This document shows, piece by piece, positions 1 through 4,950 of a stretch of 6,614 nt of DNA. Position numbers and translations under genes: made by a program. This DNA comes from an uncultured Catenibacterium sp. (GTDB taxonomy: Bacteria > Bacillota_I > Bacilli_A > Erysipelotrichales > Coprobacillaceae), in NCBI GenBank assembly GCA_900764725.1, contig CAAFPB010000139.1, forward strand, positions 1 to 6,614, given 5' to 3'. Below the pieces are notes generated by a model, which worked only from the letters and a program-made list of their open reading frames with translations, was not told where the DNA came from and ran no database searches. Position 1 is the stretch's first letter. Each line of letters starts with the position of its first letter.

Positions 1-34
1 AAAAAATAAAATGAAATATTTTTCCCTTATCCAT
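1..34 (-). CDS. Possible start of a further operon gene, cut by the window edge
   Basis: An ATG at 32-34 on the minus strand opens a frame of 11 codons (beginning MDKGKIF) that is still open at position 1. It lies 26 bases after the stop of the 176-residue gene. The sequence just before it (AAGTGA, 3 bases from the ATG) is only a weak ribosome binding site. No GC-rich hairpin with a U-tract separates it from the upstream gene, so the operon may continue leftwards. Eleven codons cannot identify a product, and the frame may be chance. Confidence 0.25.
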   Translation of the reverse strand, partial: MDKGKIFHFIF

Positions 35-60
35 GGTCACTTATATAGAAGGTGTAATAT

Positions 61-591
61 TTAGTTGATTTTATCTAGATATTGCTGTGTTTGTCTTAAT
101 GCCACTTCAAATGATGTTGCTGTTAATTTTAATTTTCCTGTAGCTGTTTCTGCTCTAATCAACTTCGGGTATTCCTCAGGATTGTGTTCCATCATTGATA
201 TAGCACTCGAATAACTACCAATTCCTTTTGCTTTATGTGGTGTTGGTCCGATTATAATATCTGAATAATTTGTATTATTTCTGTACTTCTCAAAATTCAG
301 ATTAGTTAACTTCTCATACTCACTAATGACTTCAATTCTATCTGCGCTAATTCCACATTTCTTAGCTATTTTCTTTATACTCTTACAATTGATATTCATA
401 TCACCAATGACTAATATTTTTGCATTATGAACAAGATAATTAGTATTGTGCTTCTCTATACAGTCCTTGCATCCAATCTTACTTAAATATTCTTCTAACT
501 CGTTAGTTCTATTCGCAATTGTTAATTCTGATGATAACTTAGCATATACATAAGTTATAACTCTATCGAGTTCTGTAGTTGATAAGACCAT
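61..591 (-). CDS. Hypothetical protein, Rossmann-like alpha/beta core, methyltransferase-linked
   Basis: I do not recognise this 176-residue protein. It has no signal peptide or membrane segment and is probably cytoplasmic. Residues 1-55 look helical and contain a C41-x2-C44-x3-H48 cluster. Residues 57-64 (AKILVIGD) look like the first strand of a Rossmann-like fold. A second hydrophobic strand at 110-116 runs into GPTPHK (115-120), followed by a Gly/Ser-rich stretch (122-129). The C-terminus (153-171) includes a strand and a helix. The layout loosely recalls small DUF2325-type domains, but that is only an impression. The ATG is supported by a strong GAGGTGA site at 601-607, embedded in the last codons of the methyltransferase gene. 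Only one base separates that gene's stop from this start, so the two are almost certainly co-transcribed and translationally coupled. The function is unknown; a role alongside the methyltransferase is inferred from context alone. Confidence 0.85.
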   Translation of the reverse strand: MVLSTTELDRVITYVYAKLSSELTIANRTNELEEYLSKIGCKDCIEKHNTNYLVHNAKILVIGDMNINCKSIKKIAKKCGISADRIEVISEYEKLTNLNFEKYRNNTNYSDIIIGPTPHKAKGIGSYSSAISMMEHNPEEYPKLIRAETATGKLKLTATSFEVALRQTQQYLDKIN

Positions 592-592
592 A

Positions 593-2308
593 TTAAGATT
601 TCACCTCACTTTCAAAAATGTTACTTTGTTTCTCTTCTGCGTCTTTTAAATCTTTCTTTAACTCTACTATCTTTTTCTGAAGCATAAGATATCTGTTTTC
701 AATTACTTCTTGAGTATCTATATCAATAGCTGGGATATCCATTTCATCTAATGCCTTTTTAGATAATGACTTGATTGATGCACCTGCTAAATTTTGTTCT
801 AATAAAGCTTGGCCTTTGCTACTCATTAAAAAGGTATATAAATACAACGGAAGAACATCACTATTCTTTATTCTGATAACATTTAAATTTCCTGTTGGTA
901 TTACCTGCTTTCCACATAAATCTTTTACATATGCGAGTTTTAAACCATACCCTTTAGAAACAATAAGAATATCATTGACCTTTAATAAGTACTTTTGTAC
1001 TTTATCTTCTGGCATATCAACAGTAGATAATCCTGAACAATCAAGAAAATCATCATTTATATCACTGATTTTTACAACACTATACTTTCCTTCACCAGGA
1101 CCTAGATCAATATATTGTTTAGAACTGTATTGAATACCTCTAAATGTTTTCGCCACTGTTTGAAGCTGTTTTGCATGTGGTACAATAATCTTTTCCATAA
1201 AATATGGTTGACTGTTTAGTTTATAGGAATTTTCAGTAATTGTACTATTATCAATAATCTTCACATACTCACTAGAATTATTATTAATAGCATTGATAAT
1301 ATTATCCACCTTAAGTTTCTTTCTACCCTTTGTATAAAAACTAGTCGCATCCACCATCTTTACATTTTCATTTCCTTTAGAAAATACTAAAAGTGAATAA
1401 TCAATATTTGTAAAGAAACGTGTACCCGCTGGTAAAGATATTGACATTTCTAACAATCCTTTATCAATAACCTGTTTACGAATTTTTTCGTCCAATGTAC
1501 TGTTTAATGCACCTGTTGGCATCAAAACATAGGCGCGTCCGTTTTCATTTATCGAATTAATCGCTTTTCCCGCAAATGCCCAATCTACATTTTTTTTGAT
1601 ATTTTCATAACTAAATGTACTATCTTTATCCTCACGAATATCTTGATAAATACTCATGCGCCAAGGAAAATCTGAAAAAACCAAATCATAATCTGGAGCA
1701 CATGGAATAGAAAATAAATCTTCAGTAAGAATAGAGTTTTTTACAGACATCATATCTAATAACATTTTGGACTCGATCACATTTGTCATTGATATTTCAA
1801 CTCCAGATAGTTCACTATTCTTATATGAGTTTGCTGCCCTTGCTAAAAATCGACCTTTTCCAGAACATAAATCAATGATTTTCTTATTACTTCTTCCTTC
1901 ATGAAGTTTTATCACCAAGTCAGAAAGACAATCCTCTGTTATAAAGTTAGAACATGATAACATAGGACCCATTATAGATTCTATTTCGAATGCCTCAAGA
2001 AGTTCTTTATCTTCACATTCCAACAACTGTTTATAAATATCGTTAGCCCCATCTCTAATATAAGTGAAATTATTATTTAATATACTAACAAGCACTTTTT
2101 TAGTAGTGCTAGATTGACAAGATTCAATCGCTCTTTTCATTTTTTCTTCAAACACTCTGTAATCTTCAAAATCAAAATGAGTATGTTTAATTTTTCCATG
2201 TCTTTGCATATAAATAAGATAGCTTTGAAGCTTCATGTAATAACGTACTGCACTATTGTCCATATTTTTTGTTTTTGCACGATAAATTAATTCTATTTTG
2301 CTTACCAT
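593..2308 (-). CDS. N6-adenine DNA methyltransferase fused to an HsdS-like recognition domain
   Basis: A 571-residue protein that appears to join type I HsdM-like and HsdS-like functions in one chain. Residues 1-110 are helical, as in HsdM N-terminal regions. The SAM-binding motif I is at 144-156 (D146-L-C-S-G150-K-G152-R-F154), with an acidic E171 at the end of the next strand. Motif IV at 213-216 reads DFPW instead of the usual (N/D/S)PP(Y/F/W). From about 380 to 530 the sequence resembles a single HsdS target-recognition domain (VVKISDIND, then NDILIVSKG, LNVIRI, then LYLYTFLMSSKGQALL). A predicted coiled coil at 532-560 ends the chain. It would transfer a methyl group from SAM to adenine in a specific site if motif IV is functional. 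The ATG has AAGGAGG seven bases upstream (2316-2322). No endonuclease or translocase gene is in the window, so it may be an orphan enzyme or part of a system that continues past the left edge. Confidence 0.85.
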   Translation of the reverse strand: MVSKIELIYRAKTKNMDNSAVRYYMKLQSYLIYMQRHGKIKHTHFDFEDYRVFEEKMKRAIESCQSSTTKKVLVSILNNNFTYIRDGANDIYKQLLECEDKELLEAFEIESIMGPMLSCSNFITEDCLSDLVIKLHEGRSNKKIIDLCSGKGRFLARAANSYKNSELSGVEISMTNVIESKMLLDMMSVKNSILTEDLFSIPCAPDYDLVFSDFPWRMSIYQDIREDKDSTFSYENIKKNVDWAFAGKAINSINENGRAYVLMPTGALNSTLDEKIRKQVIDKGLLEMSISLPAGTRFFTNIDYSLLVFSKGNENVKMVDATSFYTKGRKKLKVDNIINAINNNSSEYVKIIDNSTITENSYKLNSQPYFMEKIIVPHAKQLQTVAKTFRGIQYSSKQYIDLGPGEGKYSVVKISDINDDFLDCSGLSTVDMPEDKVQKYLLKVNDILIVSKGYGLKLAYVKDLCGKQVIPTGNLNVIRIKNSDVLPLYLYTFLMSSKGQALLEQNLAGASIKSLSKKALDEMDIPAIDIDTQEVIENRYLMLQKKIVELKKDLKDAEEKQSNIFESEVKS

Positions 2309-2315
2309 ATCTTTT

Positions 2316-2322
2316 CCTCCTT
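2316..2322 (-). promoter_or_regulatory. Ribosome binding site of the methyltransferase gene
   Basis: AAGGAGG on the minus strand, seven bases before the ATG at 2306-2308. It directly abuts the downstream palindrome (2323-2338), so a protein bound there would also crowd the start of the message. Confidence 0.85.
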
Positions 2323-2338
2323 AGGTTTTTATAAACCT
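2323..2338. promoter_or_regulatory. Palindromic operator copy 1, downstream of the methyltransferase promoter
   Basis: AGGTTTTTATAAACCT has six-base inverted arms (AGGTTT/AAACCT) around a four-base centre. An identical 16-base copy lies 64 bases away at 2387-2402. This copy falls at about +13 to +28 of the predicted transcript, just before the ribosome binding site. The position suits repression. The binding protein is not known. Confidence 0.7.
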
Positions 2339-2357
2339 TATCTCTTCTACACTTACA

Positions 2358-2385
2358 ATTCTACTCTTTATTGCTTATATGTCAA
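2358..2385 (-). promoter_or_regulatory. Promoter of the methyltransferase operon
   Basis: On the minus strand there is a perfect -35 TTGACA (2380-2385), a 16-base spacer and a -10 TAGAAT (2358-2363). Transcription would start near 2351, giving a 5' leader of about 40 bases. It is the only strong sigma-70/sigma-A type promoter before the gene and lies exactly between the two palindromes. Confidence 0.8.
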
Positions 2386-2386
2386 T

Positions 2387-2402
2387 AGGTTTTTATAAAC
2401 CT
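2387..2402. promoter_or_regulatory. Palindromic operator copy 2, upstream of the -35 box
   Basis: An identical copy of the 16-base palindrome at 2323-2338, ending two bases from the -35 hexamer. The 64-base spacing is about six helical turns, so the two copies could lie on the same face of the DNA and be bridged by one factor. Confidence 0.7.
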
Positions 2403-2413
2403 AAATAAAAAAA

Positions 2414-2451
2414 TGATAAAAAAAGAAGGTATGAGCTTTGATTCTCATACC
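2414..2451 (-). terminator. Rho-independent terminator of the sdpRI operon
   Basis: On the minus strand an eight-base-pair stem (GGTATGAG/CTCATACC, 2428-2435 with 2444-2451) has an eight-base loop. It is followed by TTCTTTTTTT, a near-perfect U-tract. It starts about 10 bases after the sdpI stop codon and insulates the operon from the methyltransferase promoter. Confidence 0.9.
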
Positions 2452-2460
2452 CGATAATTA

Positions 2461-3090
2461 TTAAATCCCCTTCTTGTATAAGCTATAACTATATCCAAAA
2501 CATAATAAACTAGCTATAAGTATAATACCTAAGCCTATAAACATATGACCTAGCATGCTAAAGATAATATACAACATTCCAGTTATCACAAACACATAAC
2601 CTGCAAATCTATGTGTACGTGACCAGTTTTCATCACTATTTAATGCCCATGAAGTACGAATACCTATAGTATAGTTTCTTTTCATTTTAGGTAAGTAATT
2701 ACCTAAAATAATAAAGATGAGTCCTAGTACGATATTCACAATTAATGAGATATCAAAACGATAACCTAAACTATAAGTAATAATAAGTAATGTAACCATT
2801 AAGCATATTACTGGACAAATCATTAATACAATTCTAAGTCCTATATCTGGTATATTACTCTTTTTAGGATCCTTAAATGTCATAAATGTACAGAAGATAT
2901 GAAGTACTAACATAAACCCCCACATACCATATAAACCTAAGAACTTATCCATATACCCATCAGGTGTTCCATTAAAATCAAAGTGTGTTGCGACTTGTGC
3001 AGGTAACTTATTATAAGTGACTAATATACATGCAAGTGGCAACAGAAATAATACCAAACTAAACTTAACCCATTTATTCTTCAACATCAT
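2461..3090 (-). CDS. sdpI: SdpI-family membrane immunity/signalling protein
   Basis: A 209-residue integral membrane protein with about six hydrophobic segments (roughly 8-26, 51-69, 85-107, 114-130, 162-180, 182-203). A DUF1648 signature lies at 29-49 (LPAQVATHFDFNGTPDGYMDK). The SdpI signature is at 130-164 (GNYLPKMK, then IGIRTSWAL, then W156 and THR). In Bacillus subtilis, SdpI protects cells from the SdpC toxin and, when toxin is bound, holds the repressor SdpR at the membrane. The neighbouring sdpR-like gene supports the same circuit here. The gene overlaps the end of sdpR by 17 bases. Two adjacent ATGs (3088-3090 and 3085-3087) are possible starts; GGAGG at 3096-3100 lies five and eight bases from them, and the second is equally plausible. 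No sdpA, sdpB or sdpC gene is nearby, so this may be protection against a toxin made elsewhere or by neighbours. Confidence 0.9.
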   Translation of the reverse strand: MMLKNKWVKFSLVLFLLPLACILVTYNKLPAQVATHFDFNGTPDGYMDKFLGLYGMWGFMLVLHIFCTFMTFKDPKKSNIPDIGLRIVLMICPVICLMVTLLIITYSLGYRFDISLIVNIVLGLIFIILGNYLPKMKRNYTIGIRTSWALNSDENWSRTHRFAGYVFVITGMLYIIFSMLGHMFIGLGIILIASLLCFGYSYSLYKKGI

Positions 3091-3352
3091 TATTTCCTCC
3101 TAAGAAAGACTTAAAATACAACAACATTTCTTCAAATACAGTCGCATTAATTTCATAATAAATATATTTCTTATCTTTTTCTTCTCTTATTAAGTCTGCA
3201 GACTTTAATATCGATAAGTGATATGAGACAGTCGCCTGTGTCATATCAAATTGTGCTGCGATATCTCCTGCAGACATCCTCCCCTTCTTTAATAAATTAA
3301 GAATATCTCTTCTTACTGGTGCACTCAGTGCTTTAAAAGTTTTCTCAAACAT
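3074..3352 (-). CDS. sdpR: ArsR-family transcriptional repressor, SdpR-like
   Basis: A 92-residue winged helix-turn-helix protein of typical SdpR/ArsR length. FKALSAPVRRDILNLL (6-21) is the family's first helices. AGDIAAQFDMTQATVSYHLSILK (28-50) is the helix-turn-helix with the recognition helix near 38-50, and the beta wing is at about 55-68. It contains no cysteine, so it cannot use the cysteine metal sites of ArsR/SmtB sensors. This fits the SdpR branch, which is controlled through SdpI. The ATG at 3350-3352 has a good GGTGGTGA site (3357-3364). It is the first gene of a two-gene operon with sdpI. Its promoter carries two matched operators, so autorepression is expected. Confidence 0.92.
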   Translation of the reverse strand: MFEKTFKALSAPVRRDILNLLKKGRMSAGDIAAQFDMTQATVSYHLSILKSADLIREEKDKKYIYYEINATVFEEMLLYFKSFLGGNNDVEE

Positions 3353-3363
3353 ATGTTCACCAC

Positions 3364-3387
3364 CTATTTAGATAACTTTCTAAATAG
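3364..3387. promoter_or_regulatory. SdpR-type operator O2 over the sdpRI transcription start
   Basis: CTATTTAGA, six bases, then TCTAAATAG. The arms and spacing are identical to the core of O1 at 3419-3442. It begins one base after the -10 box, covers the predicted start near 3381 and touches the sdpR ribosome binding site, an ideal position for repression. Confidence 0.85.
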
Positions 3388-3415
3388 ATTATACAATAAG
3401 CAGAAGAAAATACAA
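3388..3415 (-). promoter_or_regulatory. Promoter of the sdpRI operon
   Basis: On the minus strand there is a -35-like TTGTAT (3410-3415), a 16-base spacer and a perfect -10 TATAAT (3388-3393). The -35 overlaps the edge of the 34-bp palindrome by two bases, and O2 begins next to the -10. The promoter is therefore bracketed by both operators. Confidence 0.8.
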
Positions 3416-3447
3416 TACCTATTTAGAAATATTTCTAAATAGGTATT
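3414..3447. promoter_or_regulatory. SdpR-type operator O1 inside a perfect 34-bp palindrome
   Basis: Every base from 3414 to 3447 matches its reverse complement about the centre at 3430/3431 (left arm begins AATACCTATTTAG). The core at 3419-3442 has the same arms and six-base spacing as O2. The centres are 55 bases apart, about five helical turns, which would allow cooperative or looped binding by an SdpR dimer pair. It also lies just beyond the MATE terminator and could fold in read-through RNA, but its AT-rich stem makes the operator role more likely. Confidence 0.85.
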
Positions 3448-3473
3448 AAAGAAAAAGAGGACTAGGCCTCTTT
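3443..3473 (-). terminator. Terminator of the MATE gene, containing its stop codon
   Basis: On the minus strand, AAAGAGG pairs with CCTCTTT (3467-3473 with 3454-3460) around a six-base loop, followed by TTTTTCTTT. The TAG stop codon (3462-3464) lies in the loop, so the hairpin overlaps the end of the coding region. Confidence 0.85.
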
Positions 3474-4808
3474 AATGAATTTATCATTCCAGAATATGAT
3501 TAATAAATAGATTGTCATAACAACCCATATGACTGGTTCACAGAAGATAACAGCCATATATTTAAAGACTGGAATAAGTGCGAATACGAAGATGATCTTA
3601 CCAATTAATTCAATAATACTAGATACAAGTGGTAACATCTTCTGTCCAATACCCTGCAATGCGAATCTAGTCTGCATTAATACACCTAATACTGCATAGT
3701 TAGGTGCTACAATACGTAAGTAAAGTGAACCATTGTATAGGACTGTATGGTTCGTTGTACCTGAGATCCATGTAACTAGTGTTGGTGCACTCAATAGTAA
3801 TATAACTGTAACGACTGCAGCTGCAACAACATCATAGATATACATCTGTTTCATACCTTTGCGTATACGTAATGGGTTTCCTGCACCTTTATTCTGAGAT
3901 ACAAATGTGCTAGCTGCCTGACCCATAGCTGTGAAAGGCATATTAAAGAACATATAGAGTTTTCTTGCAGCTGTATGACCGGCAATGATCTGTTTGCTTC
4001 CTAAACCATTAATACCTGATTGTAGGATGACTGATCCCGCATTCACAATAGCACTCATAATAGCCATAGAGTATCCCTGACCTAATAGTTCTTTATAAAG
4101 TGATGCATCAAATGTGAAATGTCTCTTTTCTGGTACGAGTAATGGGACATTCTTAAAGATATAAATTAAACAGAATACAACTGATACACCCTGGGCAATG
4201 ACTGTCGCAACAGCTGCTCCTCTTACACCCATATGAAGCTGTGTAATAAAGAATAAGTCTAAACCGATATTTAATATAGATGATACAACTAAGAAGACTA
4301 AAGGCATTACACTATTTCCTATTGCACGTAATAAACCTGCACATAGATTATAGGCAAACATAACAACTAAGAATTGTACAATCACAATAATATAGCTATA
4401 TGCTTCATTCAGTAATTCTGGTGATACATTAATCGCAATAAGTAATGGTTTAATACCAAGTGATGCAATAATAGTAATCACAATAGAAGATATAATACCA
4501 ATCACAAAGCTTGCTGCAACTGATTTCTTTAATAGTTCTTCATCTCCTGAACCATAACTTCTTGCAGTAACAATGGATAAACCATTTCCAATACCTAACG
4601 CAAAACCTACTAATAAATCATACACTGCAGCACATGAACCAATCGCTGCAAGTGAAGTTGTTCCTAAAGTATTTCCTACAATCGCTGTATCCATTGTGTT
4701 ATAGAATTGTTGGAAAATGTTTGATATAAGAATTGGAATCATAAAGATAACTAAACTCTTAAATATAGGACCTTCCAGCATATTCACTGATGTTTTCTTT
4801 TTATCCAC
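3462..4808 (-). CDS. MATE-family multidrug/metabolite efflux transporter
   Basis: A 448-residue polytopic membrane protein of normal MATE length, expected to have 12 transmembrane helices in two MatE repeats (about 17-177 and 240-400). Recognisable parts are the N-terminal IPILISNIFQQFYNTMDTAIVG (24-45) and GNGLSIVTARSYGSGD (74-89). The equivalent place in repeat two reads MGQAASTFVSQNKGAG. Such proteins export cationic drugs or metabolites in exchange for Na+ or H+. The substrate cannot be read from the sequence. I accept the GTG start at 4806-4808 because GGGAG lies eight bases upstream (4817-4821). The next in-frame ATG (Met10) has no comparable site. It is a single-gene unit with its own promoter and terminator, divergent from alaX. 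A palindrome over its -10 suggests a dedicated regulator not encoded in this window. Confidence 0.93.
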   Translation of the reverse strand: MDKKKTSVNMLEGPIFKSLVIFMIPILISNIFQQFYNTMDTAIVGNTLGTTSLAAIGSCAAVYDLLVGFALGIGNGLSIVTARSYGSGDEELLKKSVAASFVIGIISSIVITIIASLGIKPLLIAINVSPELLNEAYSYIIVIVQFLVVMFAYNLCAGLLRAIGNSVMPLVFLVVSSILNIGLDLFFITQLHMGVRGAAVATVIAQGVSVVFCLIYIFKNVPLLVPEKRHFTFDASLYKELLGQGYSMAIMSAIVNAGSVILQSGINGLGSKQIIAGHTAARKLYMFFNMPFTAMGQAASTFVSQNKGAGNPLRIRKGMKQMYIYDVVAAAVVTVILLLSAPTLVTWISGTTNHTVLYNGSLYLRIVAPNYAVLGVLMQTRFALQGIGQKMLPLVSSIIELIGKIIFVFALIPVFKYMAVIFCEPVIWVVMTIYLLIIFWNDKFIKEA

Positions 4809-4816
4809 AATAATTT

Positions 4817-4821
4817 CTCCC
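4817..4821 (-). promoter_or_regulatory. Ribosome binding site that supports the GTG start of the MATE gene
   Basis: GGGAG on the minus strand (within GAAGGGAGAAA), eight bases before the GTG at 4806-4808. Confidence 0.75.
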
Positions 4822-4830
4822 TTCTTTTCC

Positions 4831-4847
4831 TGTGTTATTCTAACACA
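4831..4847. promoter_or_regulatory. 17-bp palindrome over the MATE promoter, probable operator
   Basis: TGTGTTATTCTAACACA has perfect seven-base arms around TTC. It covers the minus-strand extended -10 of the MATE gene and lies where the -35 of the plus-strand alaX promoter would be. A dimeric repressor bound here could block both promoters. No candidate regulator gene is adjacent. Confidence 0.6.
4837..4845 (-). promoter_or_regulatory. Extended -10 promoter element of the MATE gene
   Basis: The minus strand reads TGTTAGAAT, an extended -10 (TGn plus TAGAAT, the hexamer at 4837-4842). The start would be near 4830, giving a leader of about 20 bases. No good -35 is present at 16-18 bases, as is common for extended -10 promoters. 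Confidence 0.6.
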
Positions 4848-4857
4848 AATTAATGTT

Positions 4858-4863
4858 TATAAT
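4858..4863 (+). promoter_or_regulatory. -10 box of the likely alaX promoter
   Basis: A perfect TATAAT on the plus strand, with a predicted start near 4870 and a leader of about 80 bases. The expected -35 position (around 4835-4840) is a poor match and lies in the 17-bp palindrome, so the promoter may be weak or activator dependent. Confidence 0.5.
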
Positions 4864-4870
4864 TCATATC

Positions 4871-4928
4871 CCACAGATTATGAAAACACTTTAGCACTCG
4901 GTAGTACCTCTCGGTCAAGTGTTTGTGG
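4871..4928 (+). other. Inverted-repeat hairpin in the alaX 5' leader
   Basis: AAACACTT (4884-4891) pairs perfectly with AAGTGTTT (4917-4924). CCAC (4871-4874) pairs with GTGG (4925-4928), leaving a nine-base bulge on the 5' side. The 25-base apical region carries CTCGGT twice (4897-4902 and 4910-4915). A further match (TTCATAT 4863-4869 with ATATGAA 4933-4939) extends the symmetry, but its 5' arm would precede the predicted transcription start. I cannot match the shape to a known riboswitch or T-box. There is no U-tract, so it is not a terminator. Confidence 0.45.
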
Positions 4929-4940
4929 TAGAATATGAAC

Positions 4941-4945
4941 GGTGA
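4941..4945 (+). promoter_or_regulatory. Ribosome binding site deciding the alaX start
   Basis: GGTGA lies five bases before the ATG at 4951. The in-frame GTG at 4942 is part of this site, so it cannot be the start it would serve. This favours the ATG. Confidence 0.75.
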
Positions 4946-4950
4946 TATAT

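Noticed and set aside
771..1133. Plus-strand open frame of 120 codons
   Set aside because: It lies wholly antisense to the methyltransferase recognition domain, has no family resemblance and no convincing ribosome binding site.
2323..2402. CRISPR-like pair of repeats
   Set aside because: There are only two copies, each a 16-base palindrome placed symmetrically around a promoter, with no further repeat-spacer units. An operator pair explains it.
3414..3447. 34-bp palindrome as the MATE terminator
   Set aside because: A proper GC-containing hairpin with a U-tract already lies at 3443-3473. The palindrome shares its core with the second site in the sdpR promoter, so it is better read as an operator.
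4717..4938. Plus-strand open frame of 73 codons
   Set aside because: It runs antisense to the start of the MATE gene and across the divergent promoters, and the translation resembles nothing known.
4863..4940. T-box, tRNA or known riboswitch upstream of alaX
   Set aside because: I see no T-box antiterminator sequence, no tRNA cloverleaf and no terminator U-tract. The leader is also too short for a T-box.
4942..4950. Upstream GTG start for the alaX gene
   Set aside because: This GTG is part of the GGTGA ribosome binding site that serves the ATG nine bases later.
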